A stretch of DNA of 64,000 nucleotides, taken from positions 19,052,992 through 19,116,991 of the forward strand of contig NC_044283.2 of assembly GCF_004027225.2 (NCBI RefSeq), written 5' to 3'. The notes beneath the pieces are model-generated. The model saw nothing but the letters and a program-made list of their open reading frames with translations, had not been told where the DNA came from and did not search any database. Of the stretch, positions 10,675 to 24,841 are shown piece after piece; position 1 is the first letter of the stretch, and the number at the start of each line of letters is the position of its first letter. The stretch is from Strigops habroptila. Lineage: Eukaryota > Chordata > Aves > Psittaciformes > Psittacidae. The translations under genes were made by a program, and so were the position numbers.

Positions 10675-13600
10675 ACAGCAAACTTCACCAGCCATACAGG
10701 CGTTATGTGAATTTTGTGAATGGCTATTAAACGTTATCCCATATGGGACCCGCCACTGTGACTAGGTCTGCAGGTCGGAAAAGCCTGAATGATTTCTGTA
10801 AAGTTTCATAAAGAAGAAAAACAAGAGTGAGAAAGATTAAGGAGAAAGAGATTGCAGGGTTTGTATCTCCTAGAACACTACCCGGAGTGACAGTTCAGTT
10901 TTTAAAATAAATGCCATTCTCTAGAAGGAAATACCTGGTTGTAGACAACCAGCTGCTCTTCCGAGCCCCTCAGTCACCTCTTAAGGCCTTATGATCACAT
11001 TTAGAGCCCCCAGCGAAACCTTGCAAGAGCAAGTATTCACTATGTGCTTTAAATATAAATCAAAAAATTAGTGTAATTGTAAAACATCACCCCTGAGTAA
11101 ATTAGGTTAGATGTCTAATTTGCATTCACTATACATGGAATTCATATATTGTTTTCATAACTTCTAGGTCTTCATGGTAAAGTGGCATTGTTTAATATCT
11201 TCTGCATTCAGAAACATCTGAAACTACAGACTAACGTGTTGTATGTGAAGGCAGTTTATCTTTTAAGCTCTTTAGAATCTAACTGCTTTCCATGCTAAGT
11301 CTGAAATCTTGTTAGAAGCTCCTTAAATACAAGGCGTTTTTAGGGAGTAGTAACTATTTAATGGGGAACTGTTTAAGGTCAGAGAAGACCACAATTTCAA
11401 GCTTGTTTGGTTTTGTGCTGGAATTTTGGAAGAAGAGCAAATGCATGTTTTTCAGGTGGCACTTCTTTTGTGAACATCTGATTGTTGCCTGCATTTTCTT
11501 TGCAAATTTTTCACATCAGCAGAAGGAAAAAATGTAGTACGTAGGTAGATATTTTTCATTCCTTTTGTACTGAATGCAGACACCTCTATTCACTGTTGCA
11601 TTAGCTCCTTAAGACTTTTGTAAGTCCTGTCTTTAATGCAATCTGTAAAGCATTCATATTCATGCCTAAGATTAGGCTTGCTGGATCTACTAGTAGTACT
11701 ACACTGAATATCTGCTTAAGTATTAGGAAATTAATTTGCTTAGTTTCTGCTATCAGTATAGAGCATATGCAGTTTCAACAAGCTGAGATTACAGAAAAAT
11801 GGTGAGCAGTGAAATAGGTGTCTAGAAACCTCCACTCCATGGGCTCGTAACATCTAAAGTGATAAATAGTAATTCTTATCTTCATAGTAAGTTCCAGACT
11901 ACATAACCAAATAATAGCAGTAGAAAATTAAACACACTAAAAATCCATCATATCGAAGAAATAGTTTATGGCAAACTGTAAACATCAACAATCGTACCTT
12001 GCCCAGCTGGGCCCAATTTTTTAACAAATGGTCTTTCTTTATTCTTTCCCCAGATGATGAAAACTTTTTCACCCAATTGTGTTAAAAGTCCAATTGCAGA
12101 AAAATCCTCAGCAGCCAGTGAGAACCCTGAAAGCAGATTTAAACTTCTGCATCTGTGTAACCTCCCTCTTGACAACTTGCTACCATAAAGCCCCAGCCTT
12201 GTACAAGTGCGATTGTTTATTAGTGTGTATCATTCTTCTAACCCCAGGCCCCCAGGGAGTAACAACCTTTTCATAATCTGAAAACCAGTACAAGGGTCCT
12301 AAAGGAGCCGAAAGAAGACATTGGCTAAGTTTTGCTTTTTTTCTGGGGGTGAGGGAGTGGGGATTATTGCACTATTATATTACATTTCATATCCCGTAAT
12401 AATATCTTTCTCTCTAATGAGCAAGACTATTCCGAAAGGGAAAGGAGAGGGTGCTGCTAGAGCTGCTCCTTGTGAAAACAAAAGAACTGATACAATACTG
12501 TGGTGAGTGACCTTCTTTGTAGAGATAGAGCAACTCATCTCTCAGCTGGAGACAAAGGATGCTATACTTGCAGCATTTTTTAAAATTATAACAGCCATAT
12601 CTAGGTTAACATAAAGAACTGTCTCAGGTGCCCTTAGGCTTGCTTTTGTCTTTAGAGTAGTGGTGACCTTGTCTTCTACACAATTCTGCCTTTGCAGAGG
12701 CGAGCCATATGTGTGAGCTCTCTCTTGTCTTAATACTGAGCCTGCTCTAGAGACACAGGATAGTAGATCTATACGTGTGCAGGCTGAATTTATTCTGTGA
12801 CTGCTGCTTTCTGCCCAGACCTGGAAAGCACTGGGAAAGAGGATGGTGAGGAGCATGCTGTTGCCATAGTCTTGCTCAGACTTTTTGGACCTGGACTGCA
12901 TAACAGATAACTTGTCCTGAAGGCAGCAGTTTGCTTTCAGGCTTCATTTTCTAGGGCCCCATTTTGTATCATGTCAGTGAACATTTCCTTGTTAAAGGAG
13001 ATGGCTCCAGAAGAGAGAATGACCAGGACTCGCCTGTGCTTGTTAGGTGTTATGCAGCCTACATGGCCTAAATAAAGCAGTGCTGGTTCGAACTTCATTT
13101 TGTCTTTTAGGAATGTGTAATACTATATTAGAACAGTACTGCACTATTACTGTAATACTATCATAACAAGGAAGGCAGGATTAAGGTTATCACAGCTAAA
13201 GAAATGCTTTCTTCTGCAATTTTAACATTTTTCTGAAGTACCTGCTGTCTAAGCAATGGTACATGAAATATGTAACATACAGCCCAGGCTTATGTTATAT
13301 TTAACATGCAGCAAGTAGTTCCATGGGAGTAAATGAGGTGTTTCAAGACTGTGCTTCAGCACTACCTAAGCAGTCCCTGACCTTCCAAATCCTGACTGTT
13401 CAGTCCCATCTCTGCAGAACTCTCTCCCTTCCTATGGCGTGATGGTTTGGGTAGTCATGCAGTGCACGAGGCTGTGAAACCAATATGGCTAAAAATACAG
13501 CCTAGCAACAACAACATAAAAGCAATTTCTTAGTCTGTTTGGTTTCCCAACAAGGACAACAGATGGAGTAGCATGGGGACACAGACAAGCAATCGGAGAC

Positions 13601-15149
13601 AGGACACTGTGTCAGCTGCCAGATCTCCTGAAAAAATCCATGACACAACAGCCTGACACTGCTCATAGTAAATAAAGTTCAGTTCTTGAATATATCTTTG
13701 GAGAATCAGGATGAAAGAAGTGTGTATTTTATTGTAAAAGCTATTTTTAATATGCATATTTCCATACCAGCTGACTGATACTACATTAAAGTGGCATCCT
13801 GATTGATGTGGATGCATTTACATGAATATTAGATGTTCTTAGAAAAACACTTATAATCTTTTGCAGAAATACTCAGATATTAGCTTTATTTTTCCATAGA
13901 TTCCGGTGGAAATATTCATTAATAACTTGGAGCAGATTTATAGTGGAGAATCTTCTTTCCTTTAAAAGAAGGCAGTGCTACTTAGCACCTTGTGTGGGAG
14001 AGTGATGGGGTAAGGACTGAATCTTCAGTACAAGTACTCTCTGAAAAGCGTTCATATTCTATGAAAAGCATGCAGCATCCTACAACATGTAGGAAAAAAC
14101 ATTTCAAATCCTCCAAGACATAGCTGAAACACCATAGACCTTGTAGAAGATGTTAAATCAAATGAGACTCTTAATGTGCTCATCTTTTCAGCAGTATGTT
14201 TATTTGGACACATAAAAATAAATCTAAAATAATCAGAACAAGACCTAGCAGCTCTGTTGCCTCTACTGATAGACTTTCATACAACAGAAAGCTCCAATAT
14301 CCCTCCTACACATCCTTCAACTCTTAAATTCTCCCTTAGGTGTAGTTTTTATAAGTTTTCTTACCCATTTTGTCAAATAAGCCACATTAACAAAGAGCTG
14401 ATTTTTGGACTGTTTTAAGTTAACCTTTCTCGTTGGGACAGAAATGAGTTAGGGAGCACTTACATAAATTGCTTTCTTGGAAGATTAGGGTAGCAGGAAA
14501 GTATTAACGGTCCAGCAGAGAGGGGGATGTTACCAGGTGTCTGAGGGTAATAATGTCTTGTAACCCTCAGGATGGATCTAAGAGAGCTTTGCTGCTTTGT
14601 GCTTTAATAATGCCACTGAACAATAACTAGTACAGATTTTGCAGGTGGTCTGTGGTAGCTTTGTTTGTAACCACAGCATCTCTAACCTCTATTCTGATTG
14701 AGAGTAAATGTCACCCCTGGCTAATGCCATGGTGATTAATACTGTTGAATTAAAGTGTTCTCAGTAGTTAATACTAAGAAATAGCTAAGAGATATGTTCA
14801 TAATCTGCTTTGTCATATTTTAACAATAAATAACTTTTCTATACTAACTCCACAATAGTTAAGATTGAGATTGGTGTCAGTGCTTTCAGAAACATCTGAC
14901 TTGATCCGAAAATTGTGCTATTTCATAGGGTCAGTATGAAAAATGCTCATTTATTTCAGCATGAAGGTTTTGAGATATAGTTTGTCCTATGCAGTCTTGC
15001 ATTGACAAAATCATCTAGTTCTGCTCATGCCTATTGTCTGGATGCTCCCTGGAGGAATACTACTTCTTTAGGTTTATCTCAGTTCCAACATTGTGTTCCC
15101 CTCGGTGGAAAGAAATAGAACAGGGTGTATAAAAAATGAGAATGCCAAG

Positions 15150-15275
15150 GGAAAAAGAACAGTAGCAGTAAAGGGACAGAAAAGCATAAGAGCTGACAGT
15201 TACAGCAGAAAAAGAAAGAAACAGAAAAAGAAAGCAGAAATAGAAGAAAGATGAAGAAAAAATCAGCCTTGTGAA
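15150..15275 (+). repeat. Purine-rich (A/G) low-complexity tract
   Basis: A stretch dominated by AGAAA, AAAGG and GAAGA words, with few pyrimidines on the plus strand. No coding potential is apparent. Confidence 0.7.
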
Positions 15276-16879
15276 CAGAGCCTTTTCTCAGACTTTCTAG
15301 AGGGATAAAGTTTTAAAGTGAAGATGCAAGAGTCACAGGAAGTAAGAATGAAAGAGAAATCACTTAAGGAAAAGGAAGGGTATCACCTTATGTGTGTGTC
15401 TTCACAGCACATTGATATGAAATTGCACGCCTCAGACCTATTACTTACTTATTGTTCCCCATTTATCCTGGTGTTCTAAAATACATACGGCTTGTGGTTA
15501 ACAGCCCTGCCTGTCCTCAGCAGTCTTGGTGTGCTGCACGCATGCACAGGCTTGCATACACTGTGTATCTATTCCCACACACCAACATTTATGTTCAATT
15601 AAAAATAATTTGCAAGTTACCAATGTTGAGTAATCAACTGTAAACCACAATGGAGAAAGAAGCAGACCTAGTATTTCTTTGGAGGAAAAAGGAGAATATA
15701 AAACAAACTAAGAGAGAAGGCTGCAACTGAAACTTTGGTCAGGGAAAGTGCAAAGTGGCCATATGTTCTAGGTACAATGTCACACATCTCCCAGGAGATG
15801 AGCCCAGATGCTATGTAGAATGCAACTGTGACTTTGTCATTGAGACAGGTAAGAATAAGAAAGAAAGAAGAAAGAGAACAATTCCTAATGTTAAATACCA
15901 CATAAATCTAAATACCCTACTCTGAGTCAACAGAACTAAATGGTAGCCTAAATTCTGACCTTGCTGTTGTTTGGTGAATGCAGCTTTCTGAGTTTCATTG
16001 TATTTTCTTTCAAGATGCCTGTGATGCAATACATCCCGGGCTGCACCGATGCTACTCTTCTTGCCTCTTCCTTCCTGCCCATTTCTCGATGTGGTGCGTA
16101 TCATACATGAGTGTCAGCACTGGGCTGCTGCACTGTATTTTTTATTTCTTCCATCAGCTTTTGTTTTAATTCAGATAGATCTGTTATTGCCAGCAGCTCT
16201 ACAAACCAGGTGTGTGCTAGAATATTAACAAGGGCTTCTAATTTTGAAGAGAAGATAAGTAAGGGTTTCTTTATCACTTATTACAGTGTTCTTGTATTTC
16301 CACATTAAGATTCCCTCCCAGTATGTATTCTGTATTTTTGGGTAGGTCTCCACTTACAAAAATACTTACATATTATTAAGTGGCAAAAAATTACTGCATG
16401 ATTAAATTTAGCTCTGGAAACTAACATTGCAACCTGCCCTCCTCCCCAGACTCCCTAGACCTCCAGCTCTTTCCCATCCCCACCACAGAGCTTATTAGGG
16501 AAAACAACAGTGCAAAAGACTCTATTTTTGCTCAGTATTTATTTGAAATGTGCTGAAGTGATAGTGCCTTGGCCTGCAAATTGGCTTTGTTACCTTCTCT
16601 TAGTCTGGAGGATGACTGTAGACAGATATGCTACCAGATAAACTTCCTACAGGAATCATTTTCCTGAAACCTGTAAGCAGCCCCAGTACAGTCAAGAAGA
16701 AAATCCAAGGCCATATCAGAAGTTGCATATTCCACAATAGCCAAAGGTATTTTATGGTTATGGTTCAAAGCCCTAATACAGGAAAAGTACTGCAAGAACT
16801 CAGTAGCCAATGGTATTAAATAGTACCTGTTTTCTTAAGTCAGCTGCGAAGATATGATTCATTCAGACGCTGTTGGTAA

Positions 16880-17385
16880 GGTGCACTGACCAGGGCATAT
16901 CTGGAGTATGTGTCCAGCTTTGAAGGGAGTGTGGAGAAACCGAAGAGGGCCACCAAGACGGAGCATCAAGGAGGAGCAGCTGGCCATTGGCCATCCATGA
17001 GGAATGAGGGAGCTAGGCTTGTTCAGTCTGGCAAAGAAGAGCTAAGCAGCATCGCTTAGCAGTCTACAATGCTTGAAGAGGAGTCACGAAGGTGACAGAG
17101 CAAAACTCTTCTCTGTAGTAACAAACGATGTAACAGGAGCAATGGACACAAATTTCAGCAAGGGAGGTTTTGACTCTGCAGGACAGTGCAGCACTGGAGC
17201 AGGTTCATACCATTGTTTCCCCATGGAGACAGCAAAATCTTTATCCTCAGGACTTTTCAAGACTCACACAGATAAAACCACACTTGACCTGATCTAGCAT
17301 TGGCAAGAATCCCAAGTCACATGGGAGGTTAGACCAGATGATCTCCAAAGGTCCTTCCTGACCAATATTTTTACAACTCTGTGAA
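16880..17385 (+). mobile_element. Diverged CR1 LINE fragment, about 500 bp
   Basis: The text follows CR1 in sense orientation but is heavily mutated: the ATCTGGAGTATGTGTCCAGC block near 16900, AGGGAGCTAGGCTTGTTCAG near 17008, the ACTGGAGCAGG segment near 17194, and GGAGGTTAGACCAGATGATC followed by TCCAAAGGTCCTTCCTGACC at 17325-17364. A degraded CAACTCTGTGA ends it. Divergence is clearly greater than in the 2708 and 43004 copies, so it is an older insertion. The short plus-strand frame at 17073-17297 lies inside the element. Confidence 0.85.
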
Positions 17386-20300
17386 CTGAAAGTAAAACAA
17401 AAAGTCGGGAGTGCTTCAAGACCAGTTTAGTCATGACTGAGTGAATTAAATAACATCATCAAATTATTGCTTGGCTGATGTCGATGACATTTGAGGTGAA
17501 GTAACTATATTAGAATTGCATAATTCAGAATCTTCAATGACAATTTCAGTAAGAGTCCTAGTAATGTAAGGTACATGGATTTTAAATCACATTACCCTTT
17601 TGACTATAGAGATGTAAATTGCTGTGGAGTACTAGGAGATAACTTTGCTCATAGATGTCCAGGCCAGGCTTCATTTATACATGAACTGCACTATTTCTTA
17701 GTTTTATCACACTGGCACTTGTTCTTAAAGACAAATTAACTTTTAAATAAAAGCACCAAACAGTCTGAAAAATCTATCTCCTTCTAAAAAAAAGACTTTC
17801 CAGAGAAATTCTCCAAAAGTGATTGGAAAGGAAAAGCAGCCAAGGGGAAAAAAAAGAAAACACTGATTAATGAGATTTGTTTGTTCTGGGGTGCGATCAA
17901 ACAGGCCAGCACCACAGTCAGTGATAAAATAAGGCAAAGTGCTGCGCAGACTGTTATATTCATCTGCTTAAAATTCACATGGACTGAGTGCTAGAATAAT
18001 TTGCTCCACACCATCTGGCAGGCATAAGATGTATGAATATATAGTGGGGGGAGGGCATGAGGAATTTTTCTGCATTTCTGTAGCATGTAGAAATACTATA
18101 TTGAAATTTGCAACTTAAATCACATGTAACTGTTCAATACATTAAATGTGCAAGTAAGCTGTAAACAATCCAACAAATGCTAATTTTAAAACATTTAGAA
18201 ACAAACTTTCTACATTAGTACAATCCCTCTGATGGTTCTTTATATTTGGAACCAGAATATAATACAAGCCATGAAATGCAATGCAGCAAGTCAGTACAAG
18301 TATTACTCACTGGACAGTATGAATTGTACAGTGTCATCCATGCTCAAACTAGAGAGGATGACTGTTGTAGGTCTCGGCTAAACCTCTTAGCCTCATTTAT
18401 AAGCTCAGGTTTTAAAAGCTTCTGCACACAACAGTGAAAACCTCCAATATTGGTCAAGAAGGGAGATACCACAGAAGCAAATATTCCTAGGATATTCAAG
18501 ATGCTGTGGGATAGAGATACATAGAATGAACCTGCATATCTGAAGGAAATATGAAAGCCTCTTTTCTCAATGTGTATCTGTGTTTTCCCTACAGAGAGTA
18601 TAGTATTCTCATACTTCTTACTTTCCTAGTTTGGTGTGCAAGCTATGCTGTTTTTTCCAGTTTTGGCTAAGAACCAAACTTGCTATCAGCCAAAATGACA
18701 AAGGTATAGAAAAACTGCCCTGGATGCAGTCAGGCACATCATAAGTGGGACACAAGTCTTGAATCAGCCATGACATCCAGGTGAACCTGAAGGACACAAA
18801 AGTGTCGTTTACTTCCATAATTTATCCCTCACTTTTCTTTTTTTTCTTAACACTGTAGAAACCATGTTCTTTCTATATTTTTAATTATAAGGACTGTGTG
18901 ACTGCATACAGGTTTATTCCCATAGAACAGAATGTCACTTATCAGAGTGAACAATTCCCCAGATTTGTCCTTACCTTCTGTCACCAAAGAATTCTCAGGG
19001 AGCACAGAAGCTCATATTGCTCTCGGATTCACGCACAAGAACCTGTAGCTAGTAAGACAGAGAGCAGCAGCTGAGTAGCTGTTTTCTCTTAATGTGAAAT
19101 AGCTGTGACGGTGAGACCCTTACAGACAGGCTCAGGAGGATTAAGCTGGGACAGTTTTGAATGTTCCTGGTCTGCCAACTTCTCCATCATGTCTAGGAGG
19201 CTGCTCATACCCAGTGCGAGGCTTCTGTGTGCCTCTGCCACTCCTCCTACCCCACATGTATTGTAACTGGTATTTTAACTATGGCACAAATACACATCCC
19301 ATCCTACTCTTTCTGCCTTGGAACTGTAAACACAGGAGAGTGAGGAGGGGAACAGCATCAAATTACTAAAGCTAAGTCTCCTGAATCCCATAACAGATAG
19401 TTTTAAGAATTCCCTCTTCCACAAGTACAAAAGTTTTGACCAATAAAATACATAAATTCAATACAAGCTTATTAGCTGAGCTATATATGTGGGAAATGAT
19501 GCTGTCACATTATAATGCCCAAGAAAGAGTTAACCCTTATGTACATCTGAGTCCCAAGGGTGTTGCTCTACTACACATCTTAGATGACCAGAGTGTTTCC
19601 GCTTCCCCAGGCTGTTGCAAAGGATATTTAATTACAGTAATACTGCTGTCCCAGTGCTATTATAGCACTGCACGGCAGTCATAAAGGCTGAGAAAGCATT
19701 CTCCTTCTAAGCTTCTGTTGTTAAGTGGCTTATAACGTTTCCAAAATGTGACCTTTAGAGCTGGAATTTATTGTGCTTGCATTCTACCCAAAAGTAATTT
19801 AATTAGGAGGTTCAAAGAAAAACTGTTTACCAAGTTTTGAGTCATCTAGGTGGGAAAGGAGTATTTTTCTATTGCTAAAATAATTCTTCGAATGCAGGAG
19901 AAAATTGTATAAAAATAGAAATTTATTTTTTTTCCACTTTAGGCATGCCACATGCTGAAGAATAATCTCATTTCATGCAACCCCTTTTCAGATTTCTCTG
20001 TGTTGCTTGCAGTCAGGTTTCTCTCTCAGAGCAGTCTCTGATGGTAATTTTCACGTGTTGGCTGTTTTTGTCTCAACTCACTGTCTGCATCTTTACTCTT
20101 GCTAGAACTATGACAACAGCAAGTGGTGTGCAAATAGCATTCTTACAGTGAATAGTGTTCACTTCAGCTTAGGGTGTGGAAGAATGTCAACATCTTTGCA
20201 GGGTGTGACTGTTTATTCTTATGAGAAAGCAAGTGTAAGTTTTTCCTGTAGACAGATGAAATTCCAGTGCTTAGTAAAATTCCCCTGTAAGACTTAGATC

Positions 20301-23300
20301 AAGAGTTATGCAAGAAACTAATAATTCACATAATTATGCTGTGCCTTTCATCACTGATCAAGTAAAATAAAGAGTTTATGGTTTTTTTATAACATTTTAC
20401 TGGCTCCTGTCAGCACTGTACAGATATGGACTTGTGCATTTAGCCAGTAGGAACACTATTGCCTTCAAAGAAGGGAAGGGAGGAAGGAAAATGGGACTGG
20501 GAAGACACTCAGGTCTGCAGTGTCACAAGGCATGGCCAGTTTGGCACGTGGGGTGAAGGACCAAGAGGCAGACAAAGGATGTGGAGCAGGAGCTCTTGAT
20601 GGTTTGAACATGACAGGGCAGTGCAGATGAGCCTAAACATCACCTCTAGTGATGGACAGAAAGCCAAGAATTTTAGGAGGGAGATTTATAGGAGTGGGGT
20701 GACTCGTAACAGATGTCTTAGAGACAATGGAACCTGAGGGTGATGCACTGTGGAGACAGTATGAAACCTGTTCACCATATTTTAATCGGCCAGTAATTTA
20801 GCAATTTTGGGGGTAATATACTATTTCCATCAGTCTTACTAAATTAAAAACTAGGGCCTCAAGAGCCTACTATGGCAAGATTTATTACATTTACTCCTAC
20901 AATGTTGTTCCTTATCATACTACTGAGAATCTGGGGACTGGTGTACAGTCATTGCAAGAGAAAAACTCTTCTGTGGGCTTGGATGCAGCAGGAATTTCAC
21001 CCAATGGCTTTATGAAAGCAAATCCCAACTAGTACATAGCCAGCCAGAATTCTAAGACAACTGCTGCATATCTTTACCTCATGGAAGAGGATTGAGATTG
21101 GAAAGAAAAAAAGAAAGAGTAAGGAAATAATGGTAAGGGAGAAGGATTTTTCTCTCAGGAAAAAAAGAGAATGGAAAAGGCCAAGAAGAGACAAAAGGAA
21201 CATTAAAGATGACAAAGCAGGTCAGAGAAAGAAGATGTAGAACCTCAGGCTGCTGTGTTTCGTACAGCTCTGTGTGTATGTTATGCAAATAGACTGGTTT
21301 GCATATATAAGAATAATTACAAACATCAGTTTAAAAAAGAAATTAATATCAATTAGAAGTATTAGATAATAGCTTTTTTTGAATTAAATCTGTTATTTAT
21401 CTACAATAAAAGCTTTCCACAAATACAACTACACCTGTATTATACCACCTCAGTCTGAGGATACATTTCCTGGGGATAACTGATTTGGCCTCCAACACTC
21501 ATGCAATTTGAAGCCTCTTTGATGAGCCTGCAAATTATTCCATAGTATATTAATAACATGATTTAGAGGTAGAAATTTTTCAAATACAGGGTTCCGTGGA
21601 TGGGTCTAGTGGCTTGTGTACACACAAACATACATTGCTCCAGAACAAGGTCAGCTACAAGCTTAAATAAGAAACAGCTCTTCCACAGTAATTCCTACTG
21701 TAAAAACACCAGCTGTAGCTGAAAACAACTCCTTTTCCAAATCTTAGTGTAATGTGCTTCCAGTGTGTTTAGTGTCATGATTCCTGTATTGGTGTCTTCA
21801 CACAGAAGGTCTTAGAGATGAAATTTTATTCATTGCTCAGTTGAGCTGTTTTTAGATATAGGTGGAAACCTCAGTGTTCAAAATGTTACACCTACCTCAG
21901 CATATGTGCTTAGACCTAGCTGGCTTTGTTTCCAACCAGTCAAAGTTAGTAAAGAGAGTTGGGGTGACCAGAAAACTGGTATAAATTGAGGGAACAAATG
22001 ATACACAATAGAGAAGGAGATGCAGGTAGCAGCTCTCAGCAGTTCCTCTGCTGACGGTTTGCATGTTTTTCAGTTGTACTAAATGATAAGGGAAGTCTCG
22101 AAACTCATGTGTTAAATAGATGGAGGTAAATAGTGTCTCATTTCACACTGAAGGCACATGTGGATTCCAGATACTTATAGAAAAAACCAAAAAGTGGTAA
22201 AGCACTTAAGGTACTCGCATGGTGATTGCTTTGGTACGTGGACTCTAATTATAAGTAGATGAAGCAAATGAACAGTTAAGGATGAAACACACCATATGTC
22301 CTTCTGGTAACAGCACAGTAAGGTACCACATAAACAACTGTCTTAACACCCCCTGTTGAGGTCTCATACTGAAGGCATGCTTCACCACTAACTTTATATT
22401 TCCTGGAATTTACTGTTTTCCCAACAATTTTAGCACTACTAGCATGGAGCTTTGATATTTGAAACTGTTTATAATATATTTAACAAAGATTGAATTATTT
22501 TGTGTTTAAATAATTCAGTAACCAACATGCAGCAAGCCTCAAGGTCTGTCTTTGAAATACTATTTTTTAGGACGGGTATTTTTAAGGACAGAAGATGTAT
22601 TTATCCATTTAACATAGACAAACCAGTAAGTGTGGTTCCACTATTCACAGTTTACTAGTGGATTTGAAAGAGTTTCATGCTATACATGTCATCCAGTTTC
22701 TTTCCAACAGAAGCCCCCCAAATTAAATAATGCTTTCTATTTCCTCATCATTATTAACAAATTTACTATCTTTAGCTAGTTACAAGGTTATGGCATTGCT
22801 GGGGTTTCTGTCACTCTTACTACACTTCATAAAATTATCATTCACTGTCATGGATTTTTTTCTTGTCTTTTGCTTCTCTTCTCAATTTGCTGTGCTTGTA
22901 ACATTCAGTCTGTTTGTATTACCACTTCCCATTTGTTATGACTCCCAGTGTAATGTATTACACATGCAACTAAAATGTATAATTTTTAATTGCTAAATTT
23001 ATCACTGAATTAGGATGGCTTTTAGCCAAATATTTCCTTGACTGTGAAACTGATTTCTTTGGTCAAATCCTGAAATATATACCTATATTTAGAAGGCAAA
23101 TAGTAAATTTTAAAGTAATCCTCATTTACATCAACAAATTATTATGAATATTTTATCCAAGACTAAATATAAGATAAATGTATTTGCCTGGTTTGTAAAA
23201 TGTATCCATATCCTGTTGCATCAGAATGCTACGTTTAGAGAAATAAATCTATGGGTGAAAACATTTAATTGCAGGTTAAATACAGTTTGTATTATTCTAA

Positions 23301-24471
23301 GTTTAAAATATGAAGCCAAGTATTAAAAATCGTAAGTGGTATGTGACAATTAAAGTCTATATGTAACTGAGGATTTCTTATCTGTGAGTTTACTGTAGAG
23401 AGCTCATTGGATTTCTAAAACAAATCATCGGGGACTGGACAAATGATATTTACACTCTTTTAATTATCCAGTGAGATTAGTGTTTGCAGTCTGTAGAAGT
23501 AGGTCACAAACACAGCAATGAAAATTAATTGTGCTACAGAACAGCAATGATTCATATGTTTTCTAGTCATAACTCTAGTAGTATTTTAAAGATAAGCCTC
23601 CTTAAATAATTTATTTTTAAGAAGATCTATTAACAAGATTAAAAGGACACTTTAAAAACAGAACAAAACATCACTCTCAATGGAAGTAATTTTTCTCTGC
23701 ATTTATCCAGTTTTACTTTGTGATACAGTTACTTCTATTTTCAGAGACACACAGAGCCAGCACTCCGTCCAGCACTCCATGGCCGTGTGCTATCTGTCAA
23801 AAATGCATGTCCTCAACTGAGTTTTTTTCAAGTATAGTGAATGGGAAGGGATAGTATGTCACCAAGAAAAGATTCTGAGTCAATTTTTTAAATCAGCTGT
23901 TATACCGATTTCAATAGAAATAAGCTGTACTTGACCACATTTATGTCCACACACAAGTAATTATTTTTCACCGTGCTCCAAAGTTCATTACTTTGCGATG
24001 TTCTTGCTCTCAGACACTTCTCACAACAGTGCTGGCGCAACACAATGCTGTGTAAATGTCAGCAAAGACTCTGGCCACATGCTGTAGCTGCTGACTTTTT
24101 CACCACCATCACACCATTTTAAGGCATTACCAACCTCTGTGGGTTTATTCTTTCATTACACTCATTTGTTCTAGTTATTATATTAGTTCCATCTCCACAG
24201 TCATAGTTACACTAGTGTATCAGCATTTCCCACTTCAGTTGTTTTCAGTGCATGAAAAATTAGTCATAAATATTGTTTGATGATCAAACTTGGCATAACT
24301 TGCTTTACAGGTCAAGCAAACACATTTTTCTTTTGCAGATTAAAAGCAAAATCTGTTTGATTGTATTCAAGCCATTTCATTAGTTGAAAAACATTTAGGT
24401 TTATTAAGTTGGAAAGACTAACAAGTTCCTCTGTTATTTATAACACTGATAATCCAGAGTACCCCAACTGT
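17386..24471. other. Intergenic DNA, AT-rich, no gene recognised
   Basis: About 7 kb with only short frames, several of them hydrophobic because of T-rich composition (for example plus 22730-22996). A purine-rich patch lies at 21095-21205. I recognise no gene, RNA gene or repeat family. Conserved regulatory sequence could be present but cannot be judged without alignment. Confidence 0.55.
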
Positions 24472-24700
24472 ATTCATAGCATCATTTAGCTTGGAAAAGA
24501 TCTTTAAGACCATCAAGTCCAGCTATAAACCTGACACTACCAAATCCACTAAACCATGCCCTTAAGTGCCACATCTACAAGGGGCAGCCTCTTCCAGTGC
24601 TTGACAACCCTTCCAGCGAAGGCATTTTTCCTAATATCCAATCTAAGCCTTCCCTAGGGCAACTTGAGGCCATTTTCTCTTGTCCTATCTCCCAGGAATT
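24472..24700 (-). mobile_element. CR1 LINE fragment, short and diverged
   Basis: ATTCATAGCATCATTTAGCT then TTGGAAAAGATCTTTAAGAC is a mutated reverse complement of a CR1 3' end. CCTTCCAGCGAAGGCATTTT, TCCTAATATCCAATCTAAGC and GGCCATTTTCTCTTGTCCTA follow in CR1 order. Only about 230 bp remain. Confidence 0.88.
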
Positions 24701-24754
24701 TATACCCGTTTTTATAAAAATGGTAAAAAAGTGGCCCCTTTTAGTTTAAATAAA

Positions 24755-24841
24755 TAATGAGGGGAAAAAAGGGAAAAAAGGGAAAAGGAAAGAAAAAGAG
24801 AGAAGAAGAAAGGAGAAGAGAGGAGAAAAGAGGAGAGGAGA
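24755..24841 (+). repeat. Polypurine tract (GGGAAAA / GAGAGAAG)
   Basis: About 85 bp are almost entirely A and G on the plus strand, starting with three copies of a GGGAAAA-type heptamer and passing into GAGAAGA/GGAGA words. It begins about 55 bp beyond the CR1 fragment. Such mirror-rich polypurine DNA can form triplex structures. Confidence 0.85.

Larger units (their letters stand above)
6576..16879. other. Intergenic DNA, no gene recognised
   Basis: About 10 kb of AT-rich intergenic sequence between the DHX15 promoter and the next CR1 copy. Open frames on either strand reach at most 119 residues (minus 12542-12901), with no recognisable domain and no splice-linked continuation. Noted items are a 24-26 bp word repeated at 8627-8651 and 8911-8936, a perfect 8-bp inverted repeat at 10651-10674, and a purine-rich tract at 15150-15275. 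No tRNA or snRNA gene was recognised. Confidence 0.6.

Noticed and set aside
12542-12901. 119-residue minus-strand frame
   Set aside because: No domain, no homologue that I recognise, and no splice or promoter context. The length is compatible with chance.
13080-13110. GGTTCGAA word resembling a tRNA T-loop; similar CTTCGAATCC near 32700
   Set aside because: No matching A box, acceptor stem or anticodon arm could be folded at the right spacing.
22730-22996. Hydrophobic 88-residue plus-strand frame resembling a membrane protein
   Set aside because: The hydrophobicity follows from T-rich codons in AT-rich DNA. There is no start context, splice signal or family match.
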